The translations under genes were made by a program, and so were the position numbers. The notes under the pieces are model-generated. The model saw only the letters and a program-made list of their open reading frames with translations. It had not been told where the DNA came from and ran no database searches. A DNA stretch of 64,000 nt from Calliopum simillimum. Taxonomy: Eukaryota; Arthropoda; Insecta; Diptera; Lauxaniidae. This document shows, piece after piece, positions 33,463 through 43,834 of the stretch. The stretch covers positions 110,498,897-110,562,896 of the forward strand of contig OX638370.1 of the NCBI GenBank assembly GCA_951812925.1, written 5' to 3'. Every line of letters starts with the position of its first letter. Within the stretch, counting starts at the first letter, position 1.

Positions 33463-34359
33463 TTGGGTGTACAACTTAAAAACCGGAATTTGACGGTGGA
33501 TGTCCGTACTAACAAATATCGTGAAAGCTCGAACTTTATATATATGTCATTTTGAAGGTACATTTGACAGCTGTCAAAATCAGTCAACAAAACAATTTTA
33601 TCTTGTGTGCATCATTATTATTTTTCACGATGAATAACTTCGAAAATTGGAGAAAAAGACAGCATTTGCGGGAGGTTCTGTTGGGTCATTTTTTTGCAAA
33701 GAAAACTGCTGCGGAAAGTCATAGTTTGCTTGTAGAAGTTTATGGGGACTATGCTCCAGCTGAATCAAGCTGTCGTGAGTGGTTTCGACGGTTTAAAAGT
33801 GGTGATTTTGATGTCGAAGACAAAGAACGTCCTGGTCAGGACAAGCTAGGTGTGATCCATTATGAGCTGTTGCCAGGTGGCCAAACCATTAATGCTCAAC
33901 TCTATCGTTAACAGTTGATCCGATTGAAGCAGAGCGGCCAACGTATGCGACCAGACACGAGTCAATCATTTTCCACCACGATAACGCTCGGCCACATATT
34001 GCTGCCCCAGTCAAAAATTACCTGGAAAACAACGGATGGGAAATCTATACAAATTTTGCCTCACCCGCCTTATAGCCCAGACCTTGCACCATCAGACTAC
34101 CATTTGTTCCGATCAATGCAGAATGCCCTATCAGGAATACGGTTCACTTAAGATCAAGATATCGAAAATTGGCTCGATTCATTTTTGGCCGACAAGCCGG
34201 CGCAATTTTTTTGGGATGGAATTCATAAACTGCCTGAAAGATGGGGAAATGTTGTAGCTTCCAATGGACAATACTTTGAATAAAATATATTGTAACATTT
34301 TTCCACAATAAAGCATCAAATTTCGCTAAAAAATTCCGGTTTTTAAGTTGTACACCCAA
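33463..34359 (+). mobile_element. internally deleted mariner element (897 bp)
   Basis: Terminal inverted repeats TTGGGTGTACAACTTAAAAA and its complement enclose the element, and a TA duplication flanks it (33461-33462, 34360-34361). Full mariners are about 1.3 kb. The transposase frame starts MNNFENWRKRQHLREVLLGH at 33630 with the N-terminal helix-turn-helix (CREWFRRFKSGDFDV...KERPGQ) intact. It then jumps to GVIHYELL, so the segment holding the second DNA-binding helix and the first catalytic Asp is deleted. The C-terminal part (YSPDLAPSDYHLFRSM, then DNARPH in another frame, LPERW, VVASNGQYFE at the stop) carries at least one stop and frame changes. It is non-autonomous. Confidence 0.92.
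33630..34281 (+). pseudogene. mariner transposase, deleted and frameshifted
   Basis: ATG at 33630. Residues 1-70 match the mariner N-terminal domain. A large in-frame-looking deletion then follows, with a stop at 33909-33911 (YR-stop), shifts between frames across 33912-34150, a stop at 34148-34150 and a C-terminal remnant ending GQYFE-stop at 34281. Of the DD34D catalytic triad only the second (HDN) and third (SPDLAPSD) regions remain, in different frames. Confidence 0.88.
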
Positions 34360-34679
34360 TACAATCCAATGCGTTGCAACTTGAAAGTGTTACGCTATCA
34401 TAAATGTTACTGAAGTTTTTCTACTCTCACGTTTTACACTGACTTGAAGTATTTGTTTGTATAAAAACAGTACACTGAAGTATTCGTTAGAGTCAAGTTT
34501 TTTAACGCAGATAGAACAAGACAGTGTATTTCAGTGTCAAAATGAAATCAGTGTACATTGAGGTTTTTAGTCTAGAATTTTGGGATCAAATATATTCAGA
34601 TCAATGTAAAATATGCGAGTAAAAAAGTAGACTATTTTTCAAGATGTCTTGTGCAGACCGTCTCTAGTGTAGAGCACCA

Positions 34680-36460
34680 TGTAAAAATCGCTCCATTTTA
34701 GAGAACATTTTATGTACCCAAAAGTAGTTCCAAAACCGAAAAATGCTCCTTAGTATGGATATGTTTTTATTTTCTGTTTATTTTTTTTTTTAACTTTTCA
34801 CCTTAAATTGAAAATAACTCTAAAACTACAGAACTTACGGAGAAATAAATTACTGATTCGAATTGAGAGATTTAAATTCCATATAATAAATTAAAATGTT
34901 TGAATTTTAAAATAAAAATTGTTTCACTTCTTTCGGTTTTGAAAACGGATTCGGGTCCATTAATTTTTTCCTGAAATGAACCAAAATTTACACGATACTT
35001 ATTTACATAAAAATTAAACTATTGGTGTCCGGGGAACGAAAATCCGAAAAACCTTAGATTTTGAACCACTCTAATGTACACTCTGTTCATTTGTCAAAAA
35101 AACTTTTCTACCTGTAAATGAAAACATACCTTTCTTACCCGTATGCTGAAAAATTCCAAAAAAGTTTGCAAATGAATTTCACTTTTTTTTTCTTCTCTCT
35201 CTCTAATTGTTAGTTTCATTTTCAATGTTTTTGTAAGAGATGTGGTTTTTTTGTCTTTCTTCTGGAAGCTACTTACTTGAAAAATTTACTTACTGTAGAG
35301 ATTTATCTCTAAGATAGTAAGTTTCCAACTGTTTCGTACGTTCTCATGCATTCATTGTTTTTGAATTGCTTTCGTTCATTTGTCATTGTTTTACAAGAGT
35401 CTTGTACTTTGGATTTGATATTTCACAGCTGTAAATATAAGAGACCCTATGTTTTTTTCACTTTTGATTAGCAAGTGTTGATTTGAATTTCAACATCTGT
35501 TTCATATGATAATTAAATGTTTGACTTTTTAGAGTGAAAATTGTATATTGGCTATACAGATGTAAAGTTTAATATATCATGTATCATCTTTGAAAAAACA
35601 ATTTTTGGGCAGTTCTAGTTCCACAGCTGGACCTCTCTTGTCTCATAAGTAGTACTTATATGGAAATATAGTATATTATTGGAATAGTTTATAAAATATG
35701 TCATCTTTTCGATATTGTCGTTTAACTATTAAACTCAAGTAAATTGAAGCCAAAATGCTTTAATGACCGAGTGATTCTTTAAATTGTCAATTATGTAAGT
35801 TAACTATTAAAAGTTAAATACAAAAGTATATAATTAAAACATGTTTTTTTTTAAATTATAAAAAATAACCTTCTACTGCTACATTGTGCTATTAAAATTT
35901 TTATTGGTGCAGTTTGTTGACCATTCAAATGGTGCCGTTTTACCATTATAATTTATTTTAATTTAATTTTGGGTGTCTTGTGATTATGACAAACAATTAA
36001 ATTTTGCAGCCACAATAATAATTTGAATAAATTGCTGTACGTAGTTTTGCATTAAGTAGTTTGTTTTGTTTTTTTTTTACTCTCAGGTACCTACTTTTAT
36101 GTGAAATTCAAATGACAACATTTTTAATTAATTTTACTCCATAAAAAGCGAAATTTTTATAGCTTCGCCTTGAAATTTTTTTTATTTTTAAAAGAAGTGA
36201 TAATATTAAATAACTGGCTGAAGTTATTTTCTCTAAATGTCGCATCATAGTTTATTTTGGTTTGACAGACTGTCTTGTGAATGATGGTATACAGACACAC
36301 TTCAAACAAAAGTTATTCTTTTGTGAAAATTAAACCAATGAAAAAAGTTTCAGAACAAAATGCTTTCTTACTTCTAAACACATTTAGAATGCTTGATGGA
36401 TAAGAGGAGATTACACATACTTGTAAACAAATTATCGAAAAAGTTATTCTTCACTTGTAT
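34680..36460. other. non-coding DNA with no recognised feature
   Basis: AT-rich; nothing recognised. Confidence 0.45.
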
Positions 36461-36464
36461 AAAC

Positions 36465-37080
36465 CTGCTCTTGGGCATTAGGTCTTGGTCTCGGTCTTGA
36501 TCTGGAAAAAATTTCTAAGGATTGTTAAGTATTCAAGATTTCCAATCCTTATTTTTCCCAAGCAGTTGGGTTCTTAAAATGCCAAATATAGAATTAAGAG
36601 ATGACTTTATGCTTGAAAGTGGCGTTACACACCTATTAACTATAAATTACCAAAACATAAAAGCAGTCTCAACTGTCTTAATCTTGGTCTTGGTCTTGGT
36701 CTTGGTCTTGGTCTTGGTCTTGGTCTTGGTCTTGGTCTTGGTCTTGGTCTTGGTCTTGGTCTTGGTCTTGGTCTTGGTCTTGGCCTTGGCCTTGGCCTTG
36801 GCCTTGGCCTTGGCCTTGGCCTTGGCCTTGGCCTTGGCCTTGGCCTTAGTCTTGGTCTTGGTCTTGGTCTTGGTCTTGGTCTTGGTCTTGGTCTTGGTCT
36901 TGGTCTTGGTCTTGGTCTTGGTCTTGGTCTTGGTCTTGGTCTTGGCCTTGGCCTTAGTCTTGGTCTTGGTCTTGGTCTTGGTCTTGGTCTTGGTCTTGGT
37001 CTTGGTCTTGGTCTTGGTCTTGGTATTGGTCTTGGTATGGAAAAATTACCAAGAAGAAGACTTAAGACTTAGACTAATTT
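36465..37080 (+). repeat. dispersed repeat with expanded CTTGGT/CTTGGC hexamer satellite
   Basis: About 36678-37035 is a near-perfect hexanucleotide array. CTTGGT blocks flank an internal block of about eleven CTTGGC units, with CTTAGT junctions and a second short CTTGGC patch near 36945. The flanks (GGTCTTGGTCTCGG, the CACCTATTAACTATAAAT block and TGGAAAAATTACCAAG) match the unexpanded copy at 15340-15625. The 194-codon Leu-Val-Leu-Ala open frame is a repeat artefact. Confidence 0.92.
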
Positions 37081-37089
37081 TGCTTATCA

Positions 37090-38030
37090 CTGTTTGGCAG
37101 CGTTGATTACTTGCTTACTTTTAAGCCAGCAGTTGCAAAATTACATCCAAAGCAGAAGAGATATTAGACCTTGACTAGCTTCTTTTGAACAATGTTTTTT
37201 CACAGAGTGATATGCCAATCTAATATCGCGTAGAACAAAAATGAATTGCAAACCCCGACTTTTTCCAATGGGATTCTTATAGCTGTAAATAGCAAGGACT
37301 TAAATAAGAAATTTAAGAAGGATCCCAAATTAGCGAAAATAATAATTTTGAGAAGTATTGGCTATTTATTTTTGAAGTCTTTTTCTTCTGGCTAAGTTTC
37401 ATAAGCATTTTTTTATAATTTTCGTTATTCCGCTTTCCGTGATATAAATATAATACATACTATGTACATAATGGTTTTTCTAAAAAAATTAACTTTTTAT
37501 TTAACTGTAATGGTTTACTTTTTAAAATGCGATCACTATGTTAATGTTCATAAGAGTAGGTATAGACTTTGTGATCTTAAAAAGCTACAACTGCTGCAAT
37601 AACAAAAAAAAAAAAAAACTGTGATCATTTTCATTTCTAATGCTTTGCAATTTATGCGATACATAAATGACACTTAAAACTTTTTTCCGGCATCACATAA
37701 ATTTTCATCTTTCTTTTTGTAGTTCATGAGAACTGCTACAACATCATCTTTATACTAAATTATGAATAATGTATTCACTCGATGCTGCGATATTTGCATA
37801 AAAAGTCCTTAGTGTTAGTTAAATGTTTGTGAATACAGCGCTAGATGATTAATGTTGCTGTCGATTTGTTAACTTTTTATAAATTTACATAAAAAATTAT
37901 TAAAAAAAAAAAAATGATGCATTGAATTTCCCAATGCTCTACTGAACAAAATTATAAACAAAATTAACTTTGAACTACTACATATTGTATTTTTATTGAA
38001 AATTTACACAGTGCGATAACTTTTTTTTGT
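37090..38030. other. non-coding DNA with no recognised feature
   Basis: AT-rich; no gene recognised. Confidence 0.45.
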
Positions 38031-38039
38031 TAATATGCG

Positions 38040-38480
38040 GTAGCCGTTTCCGAATCTGGCAACCGTTTTTTTTTTTTTATCAGGTCTGTGATCCGAATAA
38101 TCCTTGATCTAAAGTTCAAAGAACGCCACTTTTAGACATATGGTGCAGATCCAGGGGGTAGTTCACTTTTGTCAACGGTACCGGATAGCCATGATGCTCC
38201 TCATTTAAACTTAGGTTTTAACTTTTCAAAATGGATCATTACTTTCCGAGATATTAAAGGTATCTTAAAATCATATAAATTTAATATAGTCATTAACATA
38301 GAGTTGCGAAACCTTTATTTCAATGAAAGATATCTCGAAAAGTTATGATATTGGAAAGGTTAAAAGATACACTACTGCCTGGGAGAGCGTCATATGCCAG
38401 AAAATAGCGTGTTCTGCCTTTAAAAGCACTTATAACTCATATCCCAGATCTGATGGAGAAAAATGGTTACTAGATTTGAA
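38040..38480. mobile_element. Foldback family C, copy 2
   Basis: CCGAATCTGGCAACCG, ATCAGGTCTGTGATCCGAAT and TTGTCAACGGTACCGGATAG on the left match copy 1 at 30740. The right arm CTACTGCCTGGGAGAGCG and ATCCCAGATCTGATGGAG is the inverted counterpart. Both arms are more diverged than in copy 1. Confidence 0.65.
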
Positions 38481-38649
38481 AACAACAACAACCACAAATT
38501 AACAAAAAAAAAAAAAAAATTGTCGAGATCCCATTCAAATTTTTTGTGATATTGGATTTTGAATCCTTTAAAATCCTATACATCAAATAAACACTTAAAA
38601 AGCTCATTAAATTAGCTAAATGTTTTTATATGAAGAATTTTTCTCTAAA

Positions 38650-38803
38650 ACACTAGGGTGGCCCAAGAAAATTTTTTTTTTTTTCTAAAACAAGTCAGAA
38701 AATCAGGGGTACATTTTAGACCCTTCTTAGGTGTAATTTTTTGTTAGTCTAGGCCTCCTCTATCACCTTCCAGAAGCTTAGTAACCTTATGCGATACACC
38801 CTG
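38650..38803. mobile_element. Foldback family A, half copy
   Basis: CACTAGGGTGGCCCAAGAAA, TAGTCTAGGCCTCCTCTATC, CCAGAAGCTTAGTAACCTTA and a terminal ATACACCCTGTATA: the right arm of family A without its partner. Confidence 0.7.
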
Positions 38804-38921
38804 TATAAACCCAATGACTTCATTTTTATAATATTTAATTCTTAATCATTTCTGAATAAGAAGTAAATTGTTATATGAAAAATAGTAACACATTAAAAAT
38901 TTTTTAACCATAAAAAATATA

Positions 38922-40290
38922 CAGTTGTGCTCAAAAAAATAGTAGTGATACTACCGGTTAGCTTGTTTTTGTCATATCTTACTGATTATTTGAATTATCG
39001 ATATTTTTTTTTACCAATTTGTAACGCTATGAAAGCTTAATAAGAAGACCCACTACTTTCAATTTTTACGTACTTGTTCTAATTTTTATTTGAAAAATTC
39101 GCAGTTAAGCTGGTTTTTGTCTGATCAAATAATAGTAGTGTATGTGAAAATTTTGTCAAAAAATAAGAATAAACCGTATATTCCAAACAAAAAGGGTATT
39201 ATTATAATCATTTATCAGTTTCTCATCGACGTGCAACAAAAACTTTTCCAAAAATGGGACGAGGCAAGCATTGCAGTTCTGTGCGGAAGTGGAAAATTTT
39301 ATAGGTTGTTCACCGACGATGGTTCGAAATGCTATCACGTTCACCCCACGTTTTGAAAAATGCGGCCGACCTCGTCTAATCTCCAAGAAAGAAGAAAATC
39401 GTGTGGTGAGATACTCAAGACTGAATCCTTTTGCGAGCTCTTCCAAGATAAAGGATGAACTTGAAGTCAATGCCAGTACACAAATAGTACGAAGATATTT
39501 GTGGGAAAATAATTTGGCAGCACATAGCCCAAGAAAAGTTCCGCTTCTAAATAAAAAACATGTAGCAGCAAGAATAAAATTCGCTCAAAAACACTTCGAC
39601 TGGGCAGTTCAGAAATGGAGAAATATTTTATGAACTGATGAATCCAAAATTGTGTTTAATGGTGGAAGGGGGTCTCGGCAATAAGTAAGACGACCACCAA
39701 ATACGGAATTAGATCCAAGACATACCTTAAAAACAATCAAACACAGAGAAGCCAGCATAATGATTTGGGTATGTTTTTCGTACAACGGTGTGAGGCCTAT
39801 ATATTGGATCCAGGAATTCATGGATCGGCACCTTTACGTCCATATACTGCAGGAAGTCATGTTGCCATATGCTAGCGACCAAATGCCACTGAATTGGGTC
39901 TTTTAACAGGACAACGTCCCTAAGCACACTAGTTAAGTCGCCAAACAACGGTTTCAGGCCAACGACATAAATGTTCTTGAATGGCGCGCCCAGTCGCCAG
40001 ACCTGAATCTCATTGAGAACCTATGGTGCAACGTGAAGAATGCAGTCGCCCAATGTCGACCGACTAATGTTTCGCAACTTTGGGAAGCATTTAAAGACGC
40101 CTGGAAATCCATACCTGTCCAAAGATGCCAAAATCTTGAGCAGTCGATAACAAAGCGCTGTGCTTGTGTTATTGCGAATAAAGGCCATGCAACTAAATAC
40201 TAGTGATAACGTTGTGTTTTAAATAACCCATAATTTTAAAAACGTGGCTATTTTGCAAAAGTTACACGACTATTATTTTGAGCAGCCAAA
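38922..40290 (+). mobile_element. decayed Tc1-like transposon (about 1.37 kb)
   Basis: The left end CAGTTGTGCTCAAAAAAATA (then GTAGTG) and the complement of the right end (GCTGCTCAAAATAATAGTCG) are inverted repeats. Length and position of the open frames fit one Tc1-family transposase on the plus strand. The right terminus is degraded. A TA precedes the left end. Confidence 0.85.
39254..40203 (+). pseudogene. Tc1-like transposase, multiple stops and a frameshift
   Basis: The frame opens MGRGKHC, shifts near 39300 and continues with IGCSPTMVRNAITF, GRPRLISKKEENR and the HTH segment ENNLAAHSPRKVPLLNKKHV, then KFAQKHFDWAVQKWRNIL. Stops interrupt just before TDESK (first catalytic Asp, about 39636), at RQ-stop (about 39682), VF-stop-QDN (second Asp region) and TS-stop. 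The terminal catalytic block SPDLNLIENLW and NLEQSITKRC are readable. All three DDE motifs are recognisable but the gene cannot be translated through. Confidence 0.88.
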
Positions 40291-40299
40291 TTTTAAGAA

Positions 40300-41350
40300 C
40301 TTGTAAAAACTTGAATTTTTTATAAAACTCTTTCAATGAAATGGTAATTTTTTTGCTTTTGCCAAAACGGTCGATTAAACAGTAAAAACAATAGAATCTC
40401 TTCCTGAATTTCAATTTCTACACTCTTAATAATAAATTGTTGATTTAAATCAATAACTGCAATAAAACAGGAAGATATCCAAATGATGATGATTACTTTT
40501 TGCCCATTGTAACTTATACAATTTCGCACACATAACGTAATATAAAATTTGCTGTGGTCACTGCAATGCTGCGCATGCGTGCGTGCAACATTGCGCATAA
40601 TTCCGGCCTCTTACTTAGTACGCGCGAAATAAGTAGTAGAATGCAAGCGTGAAAGTGTAATGTTAGGAAGTACTTACTATTTCTGTTTTTTTTTTTTTTT
40701 TTTTTTTGTTATAATTCTTGCAAAGCATTGATTTATCTTTGGTTTTTACCAACAGTTATAGGTACCGACTCTTGTCAAAGAACAGTTGCCGCAAGAAAAT
40801 TTAAAATCAATTGTGAAAATCTTGCATTGGGCATGGAATTATTAGTATTTCCGCAATAGCGGCACAAAATTTATAATGAAGATTTTTCCCCTTTTTGTGT
40901 TGCAGAAAGAAAAATAAATAAATGCGAAAAACTTAAATTCCAAATTTAAGAAAGTCTATCAAAACATGTGAAGAGAATTTATGTATGCAATTTTATGTAA
41001 TTAATACTTATAAATAATTTAAGCATAAATATATCAGTTGTAAATCACATGTAAAATTTCAGGAAATGTTGCTTATAAAATATGGTATTTATTCGTATTT
41101 ATCGTTACTTCATTTTTAATTTGGATGAAAATGGTTTTTTGAACATTTCTGGTCACACTATAAGAAATGGGTGGTATAAAGATTTTCTTCTGGGGGGGCG
41201 CAAACTCTGGCGTTCTTATGCATATAGCAATTTCAGTAAATAAACATTATTTATAAAACTTTTTGTAAGGTATACGAATTTGTCCTTCTTCTTGCGTCTT
41301 TAATCTCTCCTCAGCGTATAAGGCCTTTAATAGAATTCTAATGCATTTTA
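40300..41350. other. non-coding DNA; GCGCATGCGT island at 40571
   Basis: No gene recognised. A less AT-rich patch at 40555-40635 includes GCGCATGCGTGCGTG. A long poly-T lies at 40687-40707. Confidence 0.4.
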
Positions 41351-41359
41351 TTTTATTTA

Positions 41360-41935
41360 TTATCATCGATATGCGTCAAACAGCTTCTGAGACAATTTGA
41401 ATTTTGTTTGTTAAGGGCGTGGTACCGCCCATTTTTCTAATGAATGTTATTAAACTTGATGCCTTTTATATATGCACCAAATGTCATCGCTATGCGTCAA
41501 ACAGTTTCTGAGATGATTCGAATTTTATTTTTTTAATGGTTGGCACCACCCATTTTTCTGCTTGGTGGTATTTGTTTTTGTGCCTTTAAGGTGTGCACCA
41601 AATGCCATCGCTATGCGTCAAACAGTTTCTGGGATAATTTGAATTTTGCTTTTTATGAGTGCTGCACCGCCTATTTTTCTAATCGATGTTATTTAGCTTG
41701 ATGTCCTATATATTTGCACCAAATGTCATTGATATGTGTCAAACAGTTTCTGAGATAATTTGAATTTTGTTTTTTAAGGGCGTGGCACCGCCCATTGTTA
41801 TGATGGTTGGTACTTTTCTTGATGCCTTTTAGACAGACCAAATGCCATCGCTATGAGTCAAACAGTCTCTGAGGTATGTTGAATTTTGTTTTTTAGGGGC
41901 GTGGCACCGTGCATTTTTTAGCCTATTACCTTCCC
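41360..41935 (+). repeat. 120-bp tandem repeat, about five units
   Basis: Units share ATCGCTATGCGTCAAACAGT, TCTGAGATAATTTGAATTTT and GGGCGTGGCACCGCCCATTT and recur at about 41364, 41488, 41607, 41730 and 41850. Each unit carries the hairpin-forming GGGCGTGGCACCGCCC. Related in style to the GGAGGTGCCACGCC family but with a different period. Confidence 0.8.
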
Positions 41936-41939
41936 CTGA

Positions 41940-43250
41940 TATATACTAATGAAGTTAATTTTTTTTTTTTTTTTTTATGTTTTTTTTTTTTTGTTCCTAC
42001 ACCCTAATTTAAGTCCAAATCAACGCGTGATAAAGCAATTATTTTTAATTTTTTTAAATACCTTTTCAACCAGCATTTGGCGGGAAAATTCAAAAACATT
42101 AAGTAGGTATCTTGGCGAAAGGTACTAATGTATTCTCACATTGTTAGCCCCAATTGCGTTTTGGAATTGCGCATGCGTGCGTGTTAATATTTTCATTATT
42201 CAAACGCTGGCGCACTTAAAATTCACACTGGCGCGCATTCAGTGCACTTGCACAACCAAAATGAAGAAAACAATTGGGGAAAAGCTTTTAAGCGCCTGCA
42301 TTTTGTCCATTTGGTTTCCCCAGCCCCATGCTGGTTGGCTGGCTGTCTGGCTGTATCACTGTCACTCTCTTTGACAAATTCAAATGTTTGATGTGTTGAT
42401 GATGACACGACGCGCCGTCATATGCCATCAAAGGAAAAAAAAATATTAATAATAATCACATGTAGACAATAAAGTTATAATTTGTATTAGCTAAGCCATG
42501 GTTTTGTTGTAGATTTTCAATTAAAATTATTATTTTTTTTTTTTTTATTCGCTGACATTTTAATGCGTGAAAGTTTTAAAGTTTTTTGTTTTAAAATTAT
42601 AATTTATTTATTTTATTAGGTTTTTTTATGCAGCTGTGCTATGCATCTTTTACTAATTTTTTGCACTCCAGTGTCTAATTAAATATTCAAACATTATAAC
42701 TGCAAATATTTTTATAATAAATAAAAGACAACAAATGACAACCTTTGGCAATAATTCACTTTCATTTTTATTTGTTTTAATTAATTATGTTTTTTATTGT
42801 ATTGATTTTTATTGAGTTTTTATCACAATGATCTTTTTGCTATGTTGTCATCTGTTGTTGATAATTTTGAGTTTAATTTTGTGTTTTAGGTCAGAGTTCA
42901 GTAGCCTTTGATTATGATCCCGGATAAGACATTTTTCTTTATGAAAACTTGAGTAAAAATTCCTTGAACAATTGCCAAAATAGAATAGAATGAACAAATG
43001 AAGTTCGACTTCCCGAGAAAAAATGTGTAGGTCACGAATTTGAACGTTAACCAGCACCTTTGGATTGTCAAGAAAGTAATATAAAAATTCTTCGGACAGT
43101 CCCTTTATTGCGAGAATATTCAAAAGTCCAGCAAAGTTTAATAAAGTGTTGTTGTATAGTTTTCAGTGACTTCTTACACTCTGTAACGTTAGAATTAGAA
43201 AAAGGTTATATTACCTATAAAGCTTATTGTGCTTACCCGCATAACACTTA
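41940..43250. other. non-coding DNA; GCGCATGCGT island at 42169
   Basis: No gene. 42165-42430 is a less AT-rich island with GCGCATGCGTGCGTG and (GGCT)n. Flanking DNA is AT-rich. Confidence 0.4.
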
Positions 43251-43254
43251 GCTA

Positions 43255-43830
43255 GAAGTTAGTCCATAGGCGCACCTCAAAAGTAAAGGGGTACACGATT
43301 GAAGTCTGTGTCCAGCTAGACTCTCTCAGTGACATAGAATATATTCTGCTGTTTCCACTTCTTAACCACAGAATCTATAAAATTCATCCTGGACTAATCC
43401 CATGTTGGAGAGATGATTTCTATAGTTCCATAGATGCTATATAGATAGTGATGGAAAGGTTCTTGTTGGTGTTCAGCTCTTTCACTACGGCAGATTGTTT
43501 GATAATTCCAGCCCTACATTTTTCCAGTAACACACCTTCGTACCGTGTTTTCTAGATAACGGTTCCAGGTGAGCAGTTCGTCCAGAAACACAGCAAGATA
43601 TTTGATCTGACTAGAAAATGATATAACTATTTCATTAAGAACGGGATTTCGGAACCTTTCCTTGATCTCTGGAAATTAACCTTCAGGCCAGAGTACTCGC
43701 ACCATCCGGCTACCAAACGCATTTTGTAATCTGGATGAGATTGTGTCTTCATATTTACCTCGAATAAGGCTTGCGACATCGCCAGTATATCCTTGAACTT
43801 CAAAACCGTTTTAACTCAAAAGAACCACAA
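43255..43830 (-). pseudogene. decayed LINE reverse transcriptase fragment
   Basis: Minus-strand reading from about 43825 gives NGFEVQGYTGDVASLIRGKY and continues EDTISSRLQNAFG, the palm motif of jockey/LOA-type reverse transcriptases. The catalytic YADD has become YTGD. It continues with PVLNEIVISFSSQIKYLAVF and a LTWNRYLE segment (usual KYLGVxLDxxLTWxxHL). After a deletion it reaches a Cys/His segment (FYRFCG...EVETAEYILCH) like the C-terminal CCHC-type motif. Stops interrupt it, so it is non-functional. Confidence 0.75.
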
Positions 43831-43834
43831 TGGA

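Larger units (their letters stand above)
33130..34672. mobile_element. Foldback/MITE family D, interrupted by a mariner
   Basis: Outer ends GGTCTGCAGAAGACGTCTTG and ATGTCTTGTGCAGACC are inverted repeats. Left half 33130-33370 and right half about 34495-34672 together match the uninterrupted 341-base copy at 58704-59045 (shared CTTTTTATTTA, TAGTTGTAG, AACAAGACAGTGTA and TTTGGATCAAATA-like blocks). A (CT)n tract and the mariner at 33463-34359 lie between the halves. Confidence 0.75.

Noticed and set aside
36522..37106. 194-codon open frame of Leu-Val-Leu-Ala repeats
   Set aside because: It is the translation of the CTTGGT/CTTGGC hexamer satellite, which is open in several frames; no flanking coding signal.
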